Positions 53,014 through 61,369 of a stretch of DNA of 64,000 nt are shown piece after piece. Source of the stretch: Streptomyces sedi (GTDB taxonomy: Bacteria > Actinomycetota > Actinomycetes > Streptomycetales > Streptomycetaceae). How positions within the stretch are numbered: position 1 is the stretch's first letter; each line of letters begins with the position of its first letter. The translations under genes and the position numbers were made by a program. Where the stretch lies: assembly GCF_006335015.1 (NCBI RefSeq), contig NZ_VDGT01000010.1, positions 1 through 64,000 of the forward strand, written 5' to 3'. The notes beneath the pieces are model-generated. The model saw only the letters and a list, made by a program, of their open reading frames with translations. It searched no databases and had not been told where the DNA came from.

Positions 53014-53891
53014 GAGCCGCCTCCCACGCCGGCGGGCAGCGGGGCGTCGCCGGTGATCCGCAGGGCGGCGGCGAGCGCGTCGGCGAGGGTGGCGCGGGTC
53101 AGGATGGCGGAGAGGTCGACGCCGAGCTGCGCGATGGTCTGCGCGATCGGTGGTCGGATGCCGCTGATCACGCAGTCGGCGCCCATCAGCCGCACGGCGG
53201 CGACGGTCTGCATCAGATGGTGGGCCACCGAGGTGTCCACGGCGGCGACGCCGGTGATGTCGATGATGGCGACCTGCGCCTCGTCGTCCTTGATCGACTG
53301 GAGCAGGCTCTCCATCACGACCTGGGTGCGGCTGGTATCCAGGGTGCCGATCAGCGGCACGGCCAACACGTGGCGCCAGAGGCGGACGACGGGGGTGGAC
53401 AGCTCCATCAGCTGTCGGCTCTGACGGCTGATGATCTCCTCGCGGGTCGCCACATACTGGTCGAACGCGAGGATCCCGCCGGCGTCCAGCACGCGGTTGA
53501 GCACCACGGCCGCCTCGAACAGCTCGGTGGCGTCGCGCGTGGAACGGCGCAGGATCTCCAGCACCACGTCCTTCAGCGCGAGGACGGCGAGCGAGATGGC
53601 CGCGGGGGTCGCGCCGCCGCGCGCGCGGCGCAGGGACAGCTCGGCCAGGGTGCGGCGCAGCTCGGCGTGTTCGCTCGCGAGCCGGGCGGTCGGCAACTCC
53701 TCGTCGGCCAGCGCGCCCCGCAGGGAGGCGACCAGCTGGTCGGCCTCGCCCCTGAGCTCGCCCTCGCCGATGCCGGCGACCAGCACGTCCTGCTCGACCT
53801 GGAGATTGATCCAGTTCTCCGCGATCTCCGCTTCGTGGTCGCGCAGAGCGCGGGCCACCCGGGCCCGCCCCGCCGACTCGATGGCACTCAC
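53010..53891 (-). CDS. rsbR: RsbR-like stressosome protein
   Basis: This 293-aa protein has a helical N-terminal sensor domain (residues 1-150) and a C-terminal STAS domain (about 165-285: VVRLWRHVLAVPLIGTLDTS, IIDITGVAAVDTSVAHHL, VISGIRPPIAQTIAQLGV). Thr and Ser of VDTSVA align with RsbR phosphosites. It should co-assemble with RsbS. GTG 53891 follows GAGAGGG; an upstream ATG (53978) is possible. Confidence 0.88.
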   Translation of the reverse strand: MSAIESAGRARVARALRDHEAEIAENWINLQVEQDVLVAGIGEGELRGEADQLVASLRGALADEELPTARLASEHAELRRTLAELSLRRARGGATPAAISLAVLALKDVVLEILRRSTRDATELFEAAVVLNRVLDAGGILAFDQYVATREEIISRQSRQLMELSTPVVRLWRHVLAVPLIGTLDTSRTQVVMESLLQSIKDDEAQVAIIDITGVAAVDTSVAHHLMQTVAAVRLMGADCVISGIRPPIAQTIAQLGVDLSAILTRATLADALAAALRITGDAPLPAGVGGGS

Positions 53892-54050
53892 ATCAAACCC
53901 TCTCGTACCGCGGTCGCACCGGCGCTCCCGCCCTTCCCCCGAGGCGTCCTGGATGTCATCGACGTGTGAAAAGCCCATAGTTGCCGCTCGGCAAACTTTA
54001 GCCTTCCCGCTCTGTCGCCGTAACCCGAACGGCCGCCGTGACGCCGGTCG

Positions 54051-54791
54051 TTATCCCGCCGTGGCCTCGGGGGCGCCGACGCGCCCCCCGAGAGTACGCG
54101 GCCCCGGTCCGCCCCCGGCCCGGTCCCCCCAGGCGGCCGGCTCGGCGGGGGTCGGGGACGCGGGGGTCGGGGAGGCGGGGCGCCCGGCGCCCTCGCCTTC
54201 GCGGCCCGCGTGTTCCGCCGGAACGGGCGGGGCGGGCGGAACGTGTGGGGCGACGGGCGCGGGCTCTTCGACGGCGGGCACGGCCTGTCGCACGACGGCT
54301 GCGGGCTCTTCGACGGCGAGCGCGGTCCGTTCCACGGTGTGAGGGGTCCGTTCGACGGCGGCCCGGAATCCGGCGAGCCCCTCGACGAGCGCCCGCCGCG
54401 CGCCCGGCTCCATGGCGGCGACGGCCGTCTCCAACGCGCGCTTCCTGCGCCCGCGCAGCTCGGCGAGGAACGCGCGCCCGCTCGGCGTCAACGACAGCTG
54501 CAACTCGCGGCGGCTCGCCGGGCTCTGCTCGCGCTCGACGTAGCCGAGCGCCTGAAGCCGGTCGCAGAGCCTGCTCACCGAGGAGGGCGCGGCGCCCAGC
54601 ACCTCGCCGAGACCGCGCAGGTTGATCCCCTCCTCGCGCTCCAGCACGTGCAGGACCCGCAGTTGGGAGGGGGAGACCGGCGCGGGGGACGCCGCGTCGC
54701 GACCGCGTTCCCACAGCACCTCCAGCAGCTCGACCAGCTCGGAGGCCGCGTGGGCTGCGTCCGGGGTGGAGCGCGGGGGCGGCGACGTCAC
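54051..54791 (-). CDS. MarR family regulator with proline-rich tail
   Basis: This 246-aa protein has a MarR winged helix (about residues 20-130): SPSQLRVLHVLEREEGINLR, LGAAPSSVSRLCDRLQALGY and the wing SRRELQLSLTPSG. The rest (about 150-246) is a low-complexity tail rich in Pro, Ala, Val and Glu, unusual for the family. It lies next to the stressosome genes and may regulate them. The start GTG 54791 is chosen from the family N-terminus; ATG 54827 with GGAGG is an alternative. Confidence 0.82.
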   Translation of the reverse strand: MTSPPPRSTPDAAHAASELVELLEVLWERGRDAASPAPVSPSQLRVLHVLEREEGINLRGLGEVLGAAPSSVSRLCDRLQALGYVEREQSPASRRELQLSLTPSGRAFLAELRGRRKRALETAVAAMEPGARRALVEGLAGFRAAVERTPHTVERTALAVEEPAAVVRQAVPAVEEPAPVAPHVPPAPPVPAEHAGREGEGAGRPASPTPASPTPAEPAAWGDRAGGGPGPRTLGGRVGAPEATAG

Positions 54792-54906
54792 CCTCTTACT
54801 CTGGCACCGGCGTTCGCTCCTTGTCATCACTCGGTCAACCTCCGTCATCCGGCGACAGCCCGTCGTCCACGGCGCTCATCAACCGGTGCTCGCCAACCGG
54901 CGCTGG

Positions 54907-55833
54907 TCAACGGGAGTCCACCGGCCGCGCCGGCGCGGGTATCAGCGGCAGCGTCCGCCGCCCCGGCACCGGGGGCGGCGCGGCGAGGGCCGCGGCGGTC
55001 GGCACGCGCTCCAGGACGCCGCCGGCGAAGGCGTCGTAGAGCGGCAGCGTCTCCAGGTGGACATAGCCGATGTGGCAGTCGCAGACGGCGAGCGGGCAGG
55101 GGCGCGGCGCGAGGGCGGCGCGGTAGGAGCCGTCGTAGAGGCCGCCCAGCTCGTCGGCGACGAAGTGGCAGCGGCGCACGGTGCCCTCGCCGTCCACCGA
55201 GACCACCGTCTCACCGGTGCGGCAGGGGCGCCCGGCGGAGCGGTGCGGGTCGCGGCTGAACGGGAAGAGCGGGTCGATCTCGGTCCACAGGGCGGCCTCG
55301 GCGTCGTCGTATCGGTGGCCTTCGGCCGCGTTGACCCACAGGTAGACGTGCGCGGGCAGCTCGGAGCGCAGCCGGCGCGCGGCTGCCAGATGCTCGGGCA
55401 GCCCGACGACGCCGACGCTGAACCTGACGCCCAGCTCGGTCAGTTCGCGGGTCCGGCCCAGGAACCGCTCGTGCGGCGTCTGCCCCGGGTGGTAGGTGCA
55501 CCAGAGGGCGAGGGTCTCCCGGTCGGCGTCGGCGAGCCAGCCGGTGCGGCAGCTGAGATTGGTCTGGATCGCGACCCGCGCGACGCCGGGGGCGTGCGAC
55601 AGCTCGACGAGCGCCCGCCGGTACCAGGAGCGCGTCAGCCCCTCGCCCCAGGGGGTGAAGAGCACGGAGAGCCGCTCCTCGGGGCGGGAGACGGCCCAGC
55701 CGGTGAACCGCTCCAACGCGGCCCTGTCCGCCCGCAGTTGCGCGGGGGTGTCGCGGCGCTTGGCGAACGGGCAGTAGGAGCAGTCGTAGTCGCAGGAGGC
55801 GAGCGGGCCCCGGTAGAGAACGGTCAGGTGCAC
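54907..55833 (-). CDS. STM4011 family radical SAM protein
   Basis: This 308-aa protein has a radical SAM motif CDYDCSYC (C14, C18, C21) and a C-terminal set of cysteines (RPCRTG, RRCHFV, RPCPLAVCDCHIG) that could hold a second iron-sulfur cluster, as in SPASM/twitch proteins that modify peptides. It matches the STM4011 family named after Salmonella, of unknown function. It is last in the four-gene set 4014-4013-4012-4011, five bases after the STM4012 gene. A role in modifying a protein or peptide is inference. Confidence 0.88.
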   Translation of the reverse strand: MHLTVLYRGPLASCDYDCSYCPFAKRRDTPAQLRADRAALERFTGWAVSRPEERLSVLFTPWGEGLTRSWYRRALVELSHAPGVARVAIQTNLSCRTGWLADADRETLALWCTYHPGQTPHERFLGRTRELTELGVRFSVGVVGLPEHLAAARRLRSELPAHVYLWVNAAEGHRYDDAEAALWTEIDPLFPFSRDPHRSAGRPCRTGETVVSVDGEGTVRRCHFVADELGGLYDGSYRAALAPRPCPLAVCDCHIGYVHLETLPLYDAFAGGVLERVPTAAALAAPPPVPGRRTLPLIPAPARPVDSR

Positions 55834-55837
55834 GGCG

Positions 55838-57199
55838 TCACCTCAGCTCGTGGTCGGCCATCGCGGCGTGGACGGCCGGCGAGAAGAACGGCGGGCCGAC
55901 CGCGTCGGAGTGCGCCAGCCCCTCGGGGGTCAGCCGCAGCAGCCGCCCCTCGTCCTCCTCGGCGAGCCAGCCGCGTTCGACCAACTCGGCCAGCTCGCGC
56001 GCGAAGTCCTCCTCGGGCGTGGTGCCGAACCGCTCCCGGTAGTCGACGACCGACAGCCCCGCGGCCTGGAGCAACGACTGGAGCAGATGGCGGCGGCGCG
56101 CCTCGTCGCCGTCGACGGCCCGGCCGTGGACGGCGCGGGAGAAGTCGCGGGTGGCGGTGTAGGCGTCGATGATGCCGCGCACCTCGGGCATGGCGACGGC
56201 GTAGTCGAACGCGTAGTGCAGCGAGGAGGTGTAGGAACGGGCGCCGCAGCCCAGGCCGATCATGCCGTCGGTCTGGCAGGCGTAGTCGTCCGGGCCCTGC
56301 TCGGGGGCGTCGGACCGGCGGAACATCCGCATGGAGCGCTGCTCGTAGCCGCACGCCAGCAGGTGGTCCCTGCCCTCGCGGTAGCGCGCCAGCCGCTCGC
56401 GGTCCCAGACGAGGTCGGCGTCGGGCGCCTCCCCGGTGCCGGCGGCGCCGCTCTGCCGGCCGAGGCCGGTCAACGGGCGGACATAGAGCGGGTAGAGATA
56501 GATCTCCTCGGGCCGCCAGGCGAGCGCCGCGTCCAGCGACCGGCGCCAACTGGCCGCCGTCTGCCCGTCGATGCCGTAGATGAGATCGATGTTGAGCACC
56601 GGTATCGCGGCGTCCCTGATCCGGCCCAGCGCCGCCTCGACGTCGGCCCGCCGCTGGGGCCGCACCGCCGCCCGCGCCTCGGCCTCGACGAACGTCTGCA
56701 CGCCGAGGCTGAGCCGGGTGGCCCCGCGCTCGGCCAGCACCGCCAGCCGGTCGGCGGTCGCGGTCGCCGGCGACGCCTCGACGGAGAACGGGACGGCCCG
56801 CAGGTCGACGCCCATCACGCGCTCCGCGATGTCGCACAGCCGGGTCAGCTCGGCGGCCTCCAGGAAGGTCGGGGTGCCGCCGCCGAACGCCGCGTTGGCG
56901 AACCGCACCGGCGTCTCCTCGCCGAGGGCCTCCCGTACGGCGACGGCCTGCCGCTCCAGCGCGTCGAGATACCGGCCGGTCAGGCCCTCGGGGGCGCCGA
57001 CCCTGGTGAAGAGGTTGCAGAAGCCGCACCGCACCTCGCAGAACGGGACGTGCGCGTAGAAGGAGAGCGCGTCGCGCGGCTCGCCCGCCCACACGGCGGC
57101 CAGCGCGGGCCGCTCGGGCAGCGGGCGGTAGGCCGTCTTGTGCGGGTAGGCGTAGACGTAGTGCTGGTAGGGGCGCACGGGCGCCGCTGTGGTGGTCAT
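55838..57199 (-). CDS. STM4012 family radical SAM protein
   Basis: This 453-aa protein is related to HemN/HemW-type radical SAM enzymes: CEVRCGFC follows FYAHVPF, and FGGGTPTFL, LSLGVQTF and LNIDLIYGIDGQT are typical. The C-terminal part resembles the HemN tRNA-like/winged domain (LSVVDYRERFGTTPEEDFAR). It belongs to the STM4012 family, which co-occurs with STM4011, 4013, 4014 and 4015 in diverse bacteria. It overlaps the STM4013 gene by four bases. It is not the haem-biosynthetic enzyme judging by context. Confidence 0.88.
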   Translation of the reverse strand: MTTTAAPVRPYQHYVYAYPHKTAYRPLPERPALAAVWAGEPRDALSFYAHVPFCEVRCGFCNLFTRVGAPEGLTGRYLDALERQAVAVREALGEETPVRFANAAFGGGTPTFLEAAELTRLCDIAERVMGVDLRAVPFSVEASPATATADRLAVLAERGATRLSLGVQTFVEAEARAAVRPQRRADVEAALGRIRDAAIPVLNIDLIYGIDGQTAASWRRSLDAALAWRPEEIYLYPLYVRPLTGLGRQSGAAGTGEAPDADLVWDRERLARYREGRDHLLACGYEQRSMRMFRRSDAPEQGPDDYACQTDGMIGLGCGARSYTSSLHYAFDYAVAMPEVRGIIDAYTATRDFSRAVHGRAVDGDEARRRHLLQSLLQAAGLSVVDYRERFGTTPEEDFARELAELVERGWLAEEDEGRLLRLTPEGLAHSDAVGPPFFSPAVHAAMADHELR

Positions 57200-58071
57200 G
57201 CCGGCGGCTCCAGGAAGAAGTGGCGGTAGGGGACGGTCCACACCGTCGGGTGGCCGATGCGGTGGCCGGTGTAGCCGTCCTCCCCGTAGGCCGTGCCGTG
57301 GTCGGAGGTGACGATGGCGAAGCAGCGGCGCCGCGCGCGCATCGCGGCGAAGAGCCGGCCCACGTGGCGGTCGACGTAGCGCAGCGCCGCCGCGTGGCTG
57401 GCGCGGCTGTCGCCGCTCTCCCGCGTGGCGCCGGGGAGATGGAACCAGTTGGGCTGGTGCAGCGCCGAGACGTTGAGGAAGACGAACAGCCGCCGCTCGG
57501 GCGGCAGTCGGCCGACGACCTCCTCGACCCTGGCGACCTGCGCCTCGAAGGAGGTCGGGGAGGTCACGGAGAACTCCGGCTCCCAGTGGCTCTCGGTGAA
57601 CATGCCGGGCAGCACACGGCCCAGCGCGCCCCGTTGGTTGAAGAAGCCGACGCCGCCGACGCAGAGCGTGTGGTACCCGCGTGCGGCGAGCGCGGTCGGC
57701 AGGTCCGGCGCGTCGAAGACGAAGGTGCCGTCGGCGGTGGTCTCGCTGCCGGCGAAGCGGGCGGCGAAGAGCCGGGAATGGCGCCCCGGGCGGGCCGGCG
57801 TCGGCAGGAAGCCGGCGAACATCGCCTGGTGGGAGGCGTAGGTGAAGCTGCCGGGGGCGTGCCGCTCCTCCCAGGCGCCGCCTGGGAGATGCGCCGCCAG
57901 CCCCGGCAGCTCGCCGGCGGCGGCCAACTCGGCGGCCACGTCGTAGCGGAGCGTGTCCAAGGTGAGCAGCAGCAGGTCGTCGCGGCCGACCACCTCGTTC
58001 ATGTCGGGCCGCGGGCCGCCCTCGGGCCCCTCGGCGGCATCGTCGGGCCTCGGCTGCTCAGCGTGGCGCAT
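57196..58071 (-). CDS. STM4013 family hydrolase (alkaline phosphatase superfamily)
   Basis: This 291-aa protein has the sulfatase/alkaline-phosphatase fold: LLLLTLDTLRYDVA with metal Asp and nucleophile Thr (about residues 33-46), and the C-terminal metal site VTSDHGTAYGEDGYTGHRIG. It belongs to the STM4013/SEN3800 family of unknown role. It overlaps the upstream STM4014 gene by 14 bases and the downstream STM4012 gene by four. ATG 58071 follows GGGGAA; the first 23 residues are disordered. Confidence 0.87.
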   Translation of the reverse strand: MRHAEQPRPDDAAEGPEGGPRPDMNEVVGRDDLLLLTLDTLRYDVAAELAAAGELPGLAAHLPGGAWEERHAPGSFTYASHQAMFAGFLPTPARPGRHSRLFAARFAGSETTADGTFVFDAPDLPTALAARGYHTLCVGGVGFFNQRGALGRVLPGMFTESHWEPEFSVTSPTSFEAQVARVEEVVGRLPPERRLFVFLNVSALHQPNWFHLPGATRESGDSRASHAAALRYVDRHVGRLFAAMRARRRCFAIVTSDHGTAYGEDGYTGHRIGHPTVWTVPYRHFFLEPPA

Positions 58072-59233
58072 GGTCGTTCCCCGGGTGGTGGCGGTGCGAG
58101 GCGCTGGGCGGCGCGCGGTGGACGGCGGCGACCTGGGCGCCGTAGGTGTCCAGGCCCTCGGCGCCGCTGCCGGGCAGGCCGGTCAGCCCGGGCAGCAGGT
58201 CGCCGAAGGCGTTGACCTCGCCGACCACGAACTCCCGCCAGCCGGTCAACGGCAGCAGGTCGACGCCGACGCAGAGCGTGCCGGGGAAACGGGCGGCGGC
58301 GCGCTCGCAGATCTCCAGCGCCTCCGCCCAGCTCTCCCCCGCCAGCGCGCGGACGGCCGCCAAGTCGCCTCGCTCGCCGCCGAGATGCAGGTTGGTCATC
58401 GGCAGCCGGCTCGTGCGCACCACGGCGTGGGTGGCCCGCCCGGCGACCACCACCACCCGCAGGTCGGCGACCCTCCCGCCGAGCGACGCCTTGGGCATCC
58501 AGCGCTCGACATGCAGTCCGTCGGGGGCGAGGGCGTCGACGATCCTGGCGATCGCCCGCTCGTCGCCGAGGCGCCGCACCCGCAGCGTGTTGTGCAGGGC
58601 GCCCTCCGGGGTGACCTCCACGGGCACCGTCGCCCGCACCCTGCCGTCCCGCGCGGTCTCGACGGCCAGCACGCCGGAGGCCGACGAGCCGTGCGCCGGC
58701 TTGACGAAGAACCGGGTCGTTCCCAACTCCCTCGCGGCGGCCTTCACTTCCTCCCAGCCGGCCGGCGGGCGGCCGGCGCCCGAGGTGGCCGACGGCGGCA
58801 CGGGAACCCCGGCGGCGGCCAGTCGCTCGTGGCACAGGCGCTTGTCGAAGAGGACGGCCAATTCCCCGGGATCGTCCAGCCGCAGCCCGCCGCGCAGCGT
58901 GCCGACGGCGTCCATCAGCCTGCGGTACCACAGGCCCGTGGCCTCCACCCGCGTCGGCTCGTCGAGGTCCCGCAGCAGCCGGTCGACCTCGGCGTCCTCG
59001 CCCGGCGAGTCCAGCCGCACCACCTCGTCGTCGGCGAACGCGTGCCCGCCCTCGCGCAGCACCCGCGCCCACGGCACGATCCTCGGCGGCCCGCCCCCCG
59101 CGGCCTCGACGGCCCGGGCGAAGAGGCCGACCCTGCGGTTCTCCGGATTCCCCACGACCGCCCACCGGGGGGCCGGCACGGACGCGGCGCCCGCCAACCC
59201 GCGGACCCCCGCCGTGCGTTCGTACACGCTCAT
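58058..59233 (-). CDS. STM4014 family ATP-grasp-like protein
   Basis: This 391-aa protein resembles ATP-grasp ligases (LFDKRLCHERLAAAGVPVPP, FFVKPAHGSSASGVLAVE, DLRVVVVAG, FVVGEVNAFGDLLPGL) and the STM4014 family. ATP-grasp enzymes join a carboxylate to an amine. It starts the enzymatic operon; ATG 59233 has GGGGGG upstream. A perfect TTGTCAGTG-N8-TAGAAC promoter lies 60 bases upstream. Confidence 0.85.
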   Translation of the reverse strand: MSVYERTAGVRGLAGAASVPAPRWAVVGNPENRRVGLFARAVEAAGGGPPRIVPWARVLREGGHAFADDEVVRLDSPGEDAEVDRLLRDLDEPTRVEATGLWYRRLMDAVGTLRGGLRLDDPGELAVLFDKRLCHERLAAAGVPVPPSATSGAGRPPAGWEEVKAAARELGTTRFFVKPAHGSSASGVLAVETARDGRVRATVPVEVTPEGALHNTLRVRRLGDERAIARIVDALAPDGLHVERWMPKASLGGRVADLRVVVVAGRATHAVVRTSRLPMTNLHLGGERGDLAAVRALAGESWAEALEICERAAARFPGTLCVGVDLLPLTGWREFVVGEVNAFGDLLPGLTGLPGSGAEGLDTYGAQVAAVHRAPPSASHRHHPGNDHAPR

Positions 59234-59264
59234 GCCGCCCCCCGTTCCTCGTCCGCCTGGCGCG

Positions 59265-59289
59265 GTATCACCCGAGTGACGGGCGATAC
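59265..59289 (-). promoter_or_regulatory. 5' hairpin after the STM4014 promoter
   Basis: GTATCACCCG (59265-59274) and CGGGCGATAC (59280-59289) form a 10-bp stem with one G-T pair, starting about where transcription should begin. Similar hairpins follow the sibling promoters upstream of other genes in the cluster, e.g. 62369-62387. Confidence 0.5.
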
Positions 59290-59293
59290 GGAT

Positions 59294-59316
59294 GTTCTAC
59301 CAAGGACCACTGACAA
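59294..59316 (-). promoter_or_regulatory. PafBC-type DNA-damage promoter (operon STM4014-4011)
   Basis: On the minus strand TTGTCAGTG (59308-59316), eight bases, TAGAAC (59294-59299). This is an exact match to the actinobacterial RecA-independent damage promoter consensus TTGTCAGTG-N8-TAnnnT except for the last base. It lies 60 bp before the STM4014 start. Confidence 0.75.
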
Positions 59317-59326
59317 TCGCGGACGG

Positions 59327-60289
59327 CTACTCCCCCACCGCGATGAAACGCACCCAGTCCACGGCGTCTCCCGCCTCCGTCCGCACCTCGACGCCGGCCG
59401 GCTCCAACGCCTCCCGCAGCCGGGCGCGCATGGCCTCGCTCAGATAGTTGTGGGTGAGGTCGAGCCGCCTCAGATGCGTCAACGGCTGGCCGCCCAGCAG
59501 CGCGGCGGCACCCTGGTCCGTCAACAGCCCCATCGACAGGTCCAACTCCTCAAGGCCCGCCACCACGGGAGCCGACGCCAGGGCGGCACATATCTCGTCC
59601 GGAATCTGGCTGTTGCACAGCCCCAGACGCCGCAACGCCGGCAGCCGCTCACCCGACAGGATCGGCGCCAGATCCTCCACCGACGCGTCCCCGCCGCAAC
59701 TCGCCTCCCCCAACCACAACTCCAGCTGAGTCAACGCCGGGAACTCCGACTCCCCCACCCCCCGGACCACGGCGGCCGGCAGCCCCGCGCTCTCCACCGC
59801 CAACCGCCTCAACCGCTCGTGCCGCAACGGCGCGAACTCCAGCTCCTCGCCGCTGCGGAACGCCAGCTCCTCCAACGCGGGGAAGGCGGCCAGCAGTTCA
59901 CTGATCCGCCCGTGAGTGATCCAGGTCGGTCCCGGCGCCTCCGGGATGTCCCCGACGAAGAGGGCGCGCAGCGAGGGCAGTCGCTCCCGCGCCACGACGA
60001 CCGCTTCGAGGAACTCGGTCGACGGGGTGTCGTAGTAGCTGTCCCAGGTACCCACGACCAACGCCCGCACCCGGGCGGCGTCGACCGTGGCGAGAAAGCG
60101 CGCGAACTCCTCCCCCCACAGTTCCTCCCAGACCGTCTCCCTACTGGCCACGACACCGACCCGCCATGCCACCGCGCCGGCCTCCGGCAGCGATGCCCGC
60201 TCGACCGCACCCTCCGAAGCCCTCGGGTGGTCGACGACCGGCAGCCCGTGGAACTCCGCCAGCGACAGCCGCGCGTTCTCGCCGCTCAT
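59327..60289 (-). CDS. STM4015 family leucine-rich-repeat protein, copy A
   Basis: This 320-aa protein has an N-terminal domain (FHGLPVVDHP) of about 180 residues and a C-terminal leucine-rich-repeat part: LRRLGLCNSQIPDEICAALA, LEELDLSMGLLTDQGAAALL, LRRLDLTHNYLSEAMRARLR. It ends VRFIAVGE. It is one of four tandem STM4015-type paralogues. It follows copy B by 33 bases and precedes the enzymatic operon; no promoter of its own is seen. LRR parts suggest partner binding. Start ATG 60289; GTG 60298 is an alternative. Confidence 0.88.
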   Translation of the reverse strand: MSGENARLSLAEFHGLPVVDHPRASEGAVERASLPEAGAVAWRVGVVASRETVWEELWGEEFARFLATVDAARVRALVVGTWDSYYDTPSTEFLEAVVVARERLPSLRALFVGDIPEAPGPTWITHGRISELLAAFPALEELAFRSGEELEFAPLRHERLRRLAVESAGLPAAVVRGVGESEFPALTQLELWLGEASCGGDASVEDLAPILSGERLPALRRLGLCNSQIPDEICAALASAPVVAGLEELDLSMGLLTDQGAAALLGGQPLTHLRRLDLTHNYLSEAMRARLREALEPAGVEVRTEAGDAVDWVRFIAVGE

Positions 60290-60322
60290 GCTTCCCACCG
60301 CCCCTACTCGATCGTGCCCGCG

Positions 60323-61285
60323 CTACTCGCCCACGGCTACGAAACGCCTGTTCCCAGGCTGCTCGGCGCTGCCCGGTTCCACGTTCACCTCGACACCCGC
60401 CGGCTCCAGCGCCTCCCGCAACCGGGCGCGCATGGCCTCGCTCAGATAGTTGTGCGACAGATCCAACCGCCGCAGATGCGTCAGCGAGCGGCCGTCCAAC
60501 AGCGCCGCTGCCCCCTCGTCCGTCAACACCCCCATCGAAAGGTCCAACACCTCCAGCCCGGTCACCACCGGAGCCGACGCCACCGCCGCGCACACCTCGT
60601 CCTGGATCTCGCTGTTGCACAGCCCGAGGTAGGTGAGGGCCGGCAGCCGCTCGCCCGACAGGATCGGCGCGAGATCCTCCACCGACGCGTCCCCGCCCCA
60701 CTCCGACGGCCCCAGCCACAGTTCGAGATGGGCCAACCCCGGAAACTCGCAGGCCGCCACCCCCCGCACCGCCTCCGCCGGCAACCCGGCGGTCTCGACC
60801 ACCAACTCCCGCAGCCGCTCCTGTCTGAGGGGCGCGAACTCCAGACCTATGCCGCCGCGCACCCGCAGCTCCTCCACCGCGGGAAACGCCTCCAACAGGT
60901 CGGTCGCCCGTCCCTGCTTGATCCACGAGACCTCTGACTCGTCACGCACGATGTCCCCGAGGAACAGCGCCCGCAGCGAGGGCAGTCGATCACGCGCCCC
61001 CACGAGCGCCGCCAAAACCTCGTCCGGCCCCATCTCGTAGGGCTCCCACCAGGTGCCGATCACCAACGCCCGGACGCGCGCGGCATCCACCGTGTCGAGA
61101 AACCGGGCGAACGCCTCCTCCCACTGCTCTTCCGGCTCCCAGACGTCGACGCCGATCCGCCACGCCACCGCGTCAGCCGCAGGCAACGACGCCCTCTCGA
61201 CCGGCCCCTCCCCGAGCCCCGGAAACTCGAAGACCGGCAGCCCGTGGAACTCCTCCGCGTGCTCCCCGACGTTCACCACGATCAA
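60323..61285 (-). CDS. STM4015 family leucine-rich-repeat protein, copy B
   Basis: This 320-aa paralogue shares the plan EEFHGLPVFEFP at the N-terminus, GGDASVEDLAPILSGERLPA in the middle, and LRRs LTYLGLCNSEIQDEVCAAVA, LEVLDLSMGVLTDEGAAALL and LRRLDLSHNYLSEAMRARLR. The start is TTG 61285 with GGAGG ten bases upstream. The intergenic promoter element upstream (61336-61359) is degenerate, so it probably depends on readthrough from copy C. Confidence 0.87.
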   Translation of the reverse strand: MIVVNVGEHAEEFHGLPVFEFPGLGEGPVERASLPAADAVAWRIGVDVWEPEEQWEEAFARFLDTVDAARVRALVIGTWWEPYEMGPDEVLAALVGARDRLPSLRALFLGDIVRDESEVSWIKQGRATDLLEAFPAVEELRVRGGIGLEFAPLRQERLRELVVETAGLPAEAVRGVAACEFPGLAHLELWLGPSEWGGDASVEDLAPILSGERLPALTYLGLCNSEIQDEVCAAVASAPVVTGLEVLDLSMGVLTDEGAAALLDGRSLTHLRRLDLSHNYLSEAMRARLREALEPAGVEVNVEPGSAEQPGNRRFVAVGE

Positions 61286-61335
61286 GGCCCCTGTTCCTCC
61301 GTTGTGCGGTATCCCCGGGTGACAGGCGATACACG

Positions 61336-61359
61336 TGCTCCGCCAAGCCTCATCAACAT
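61336..61359 (-). promoter_or_regulatory. degenerate copy of the damage-promoter element
   Basis: The position and flanks match the three intact copies (CCAAGCCT spacer, GTATCGCC downstream on the minus strand), but the boxes read ATGTTGATG and CGGAGC instead of TTGTCAGTG and TAGAAC. It looks like a decayed duplicate. Confidence 0.55.
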
Positions 61360-61369
61360 GCGCGGACGG

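Noticed and set aside
59294..59316. TTGTCA/TAGAAC read as an ordinary -35/-10 promoter
   Set aside because: The spacing is only 11 bases, too short for the vegetative sigma factor, while TTGTCAGTG-N8-TAnnnT fits the damage promoter exactly.
57953..60937. A 994-codon open frame on the plus strand antisense to the STM4013/4014/LRR genes
   Set aside because: It has the low-complexity His/Arg/Pro composition typical of antisense frames in GC-rich DNA, no domain, and it covers well-recognised genes on the other strand.
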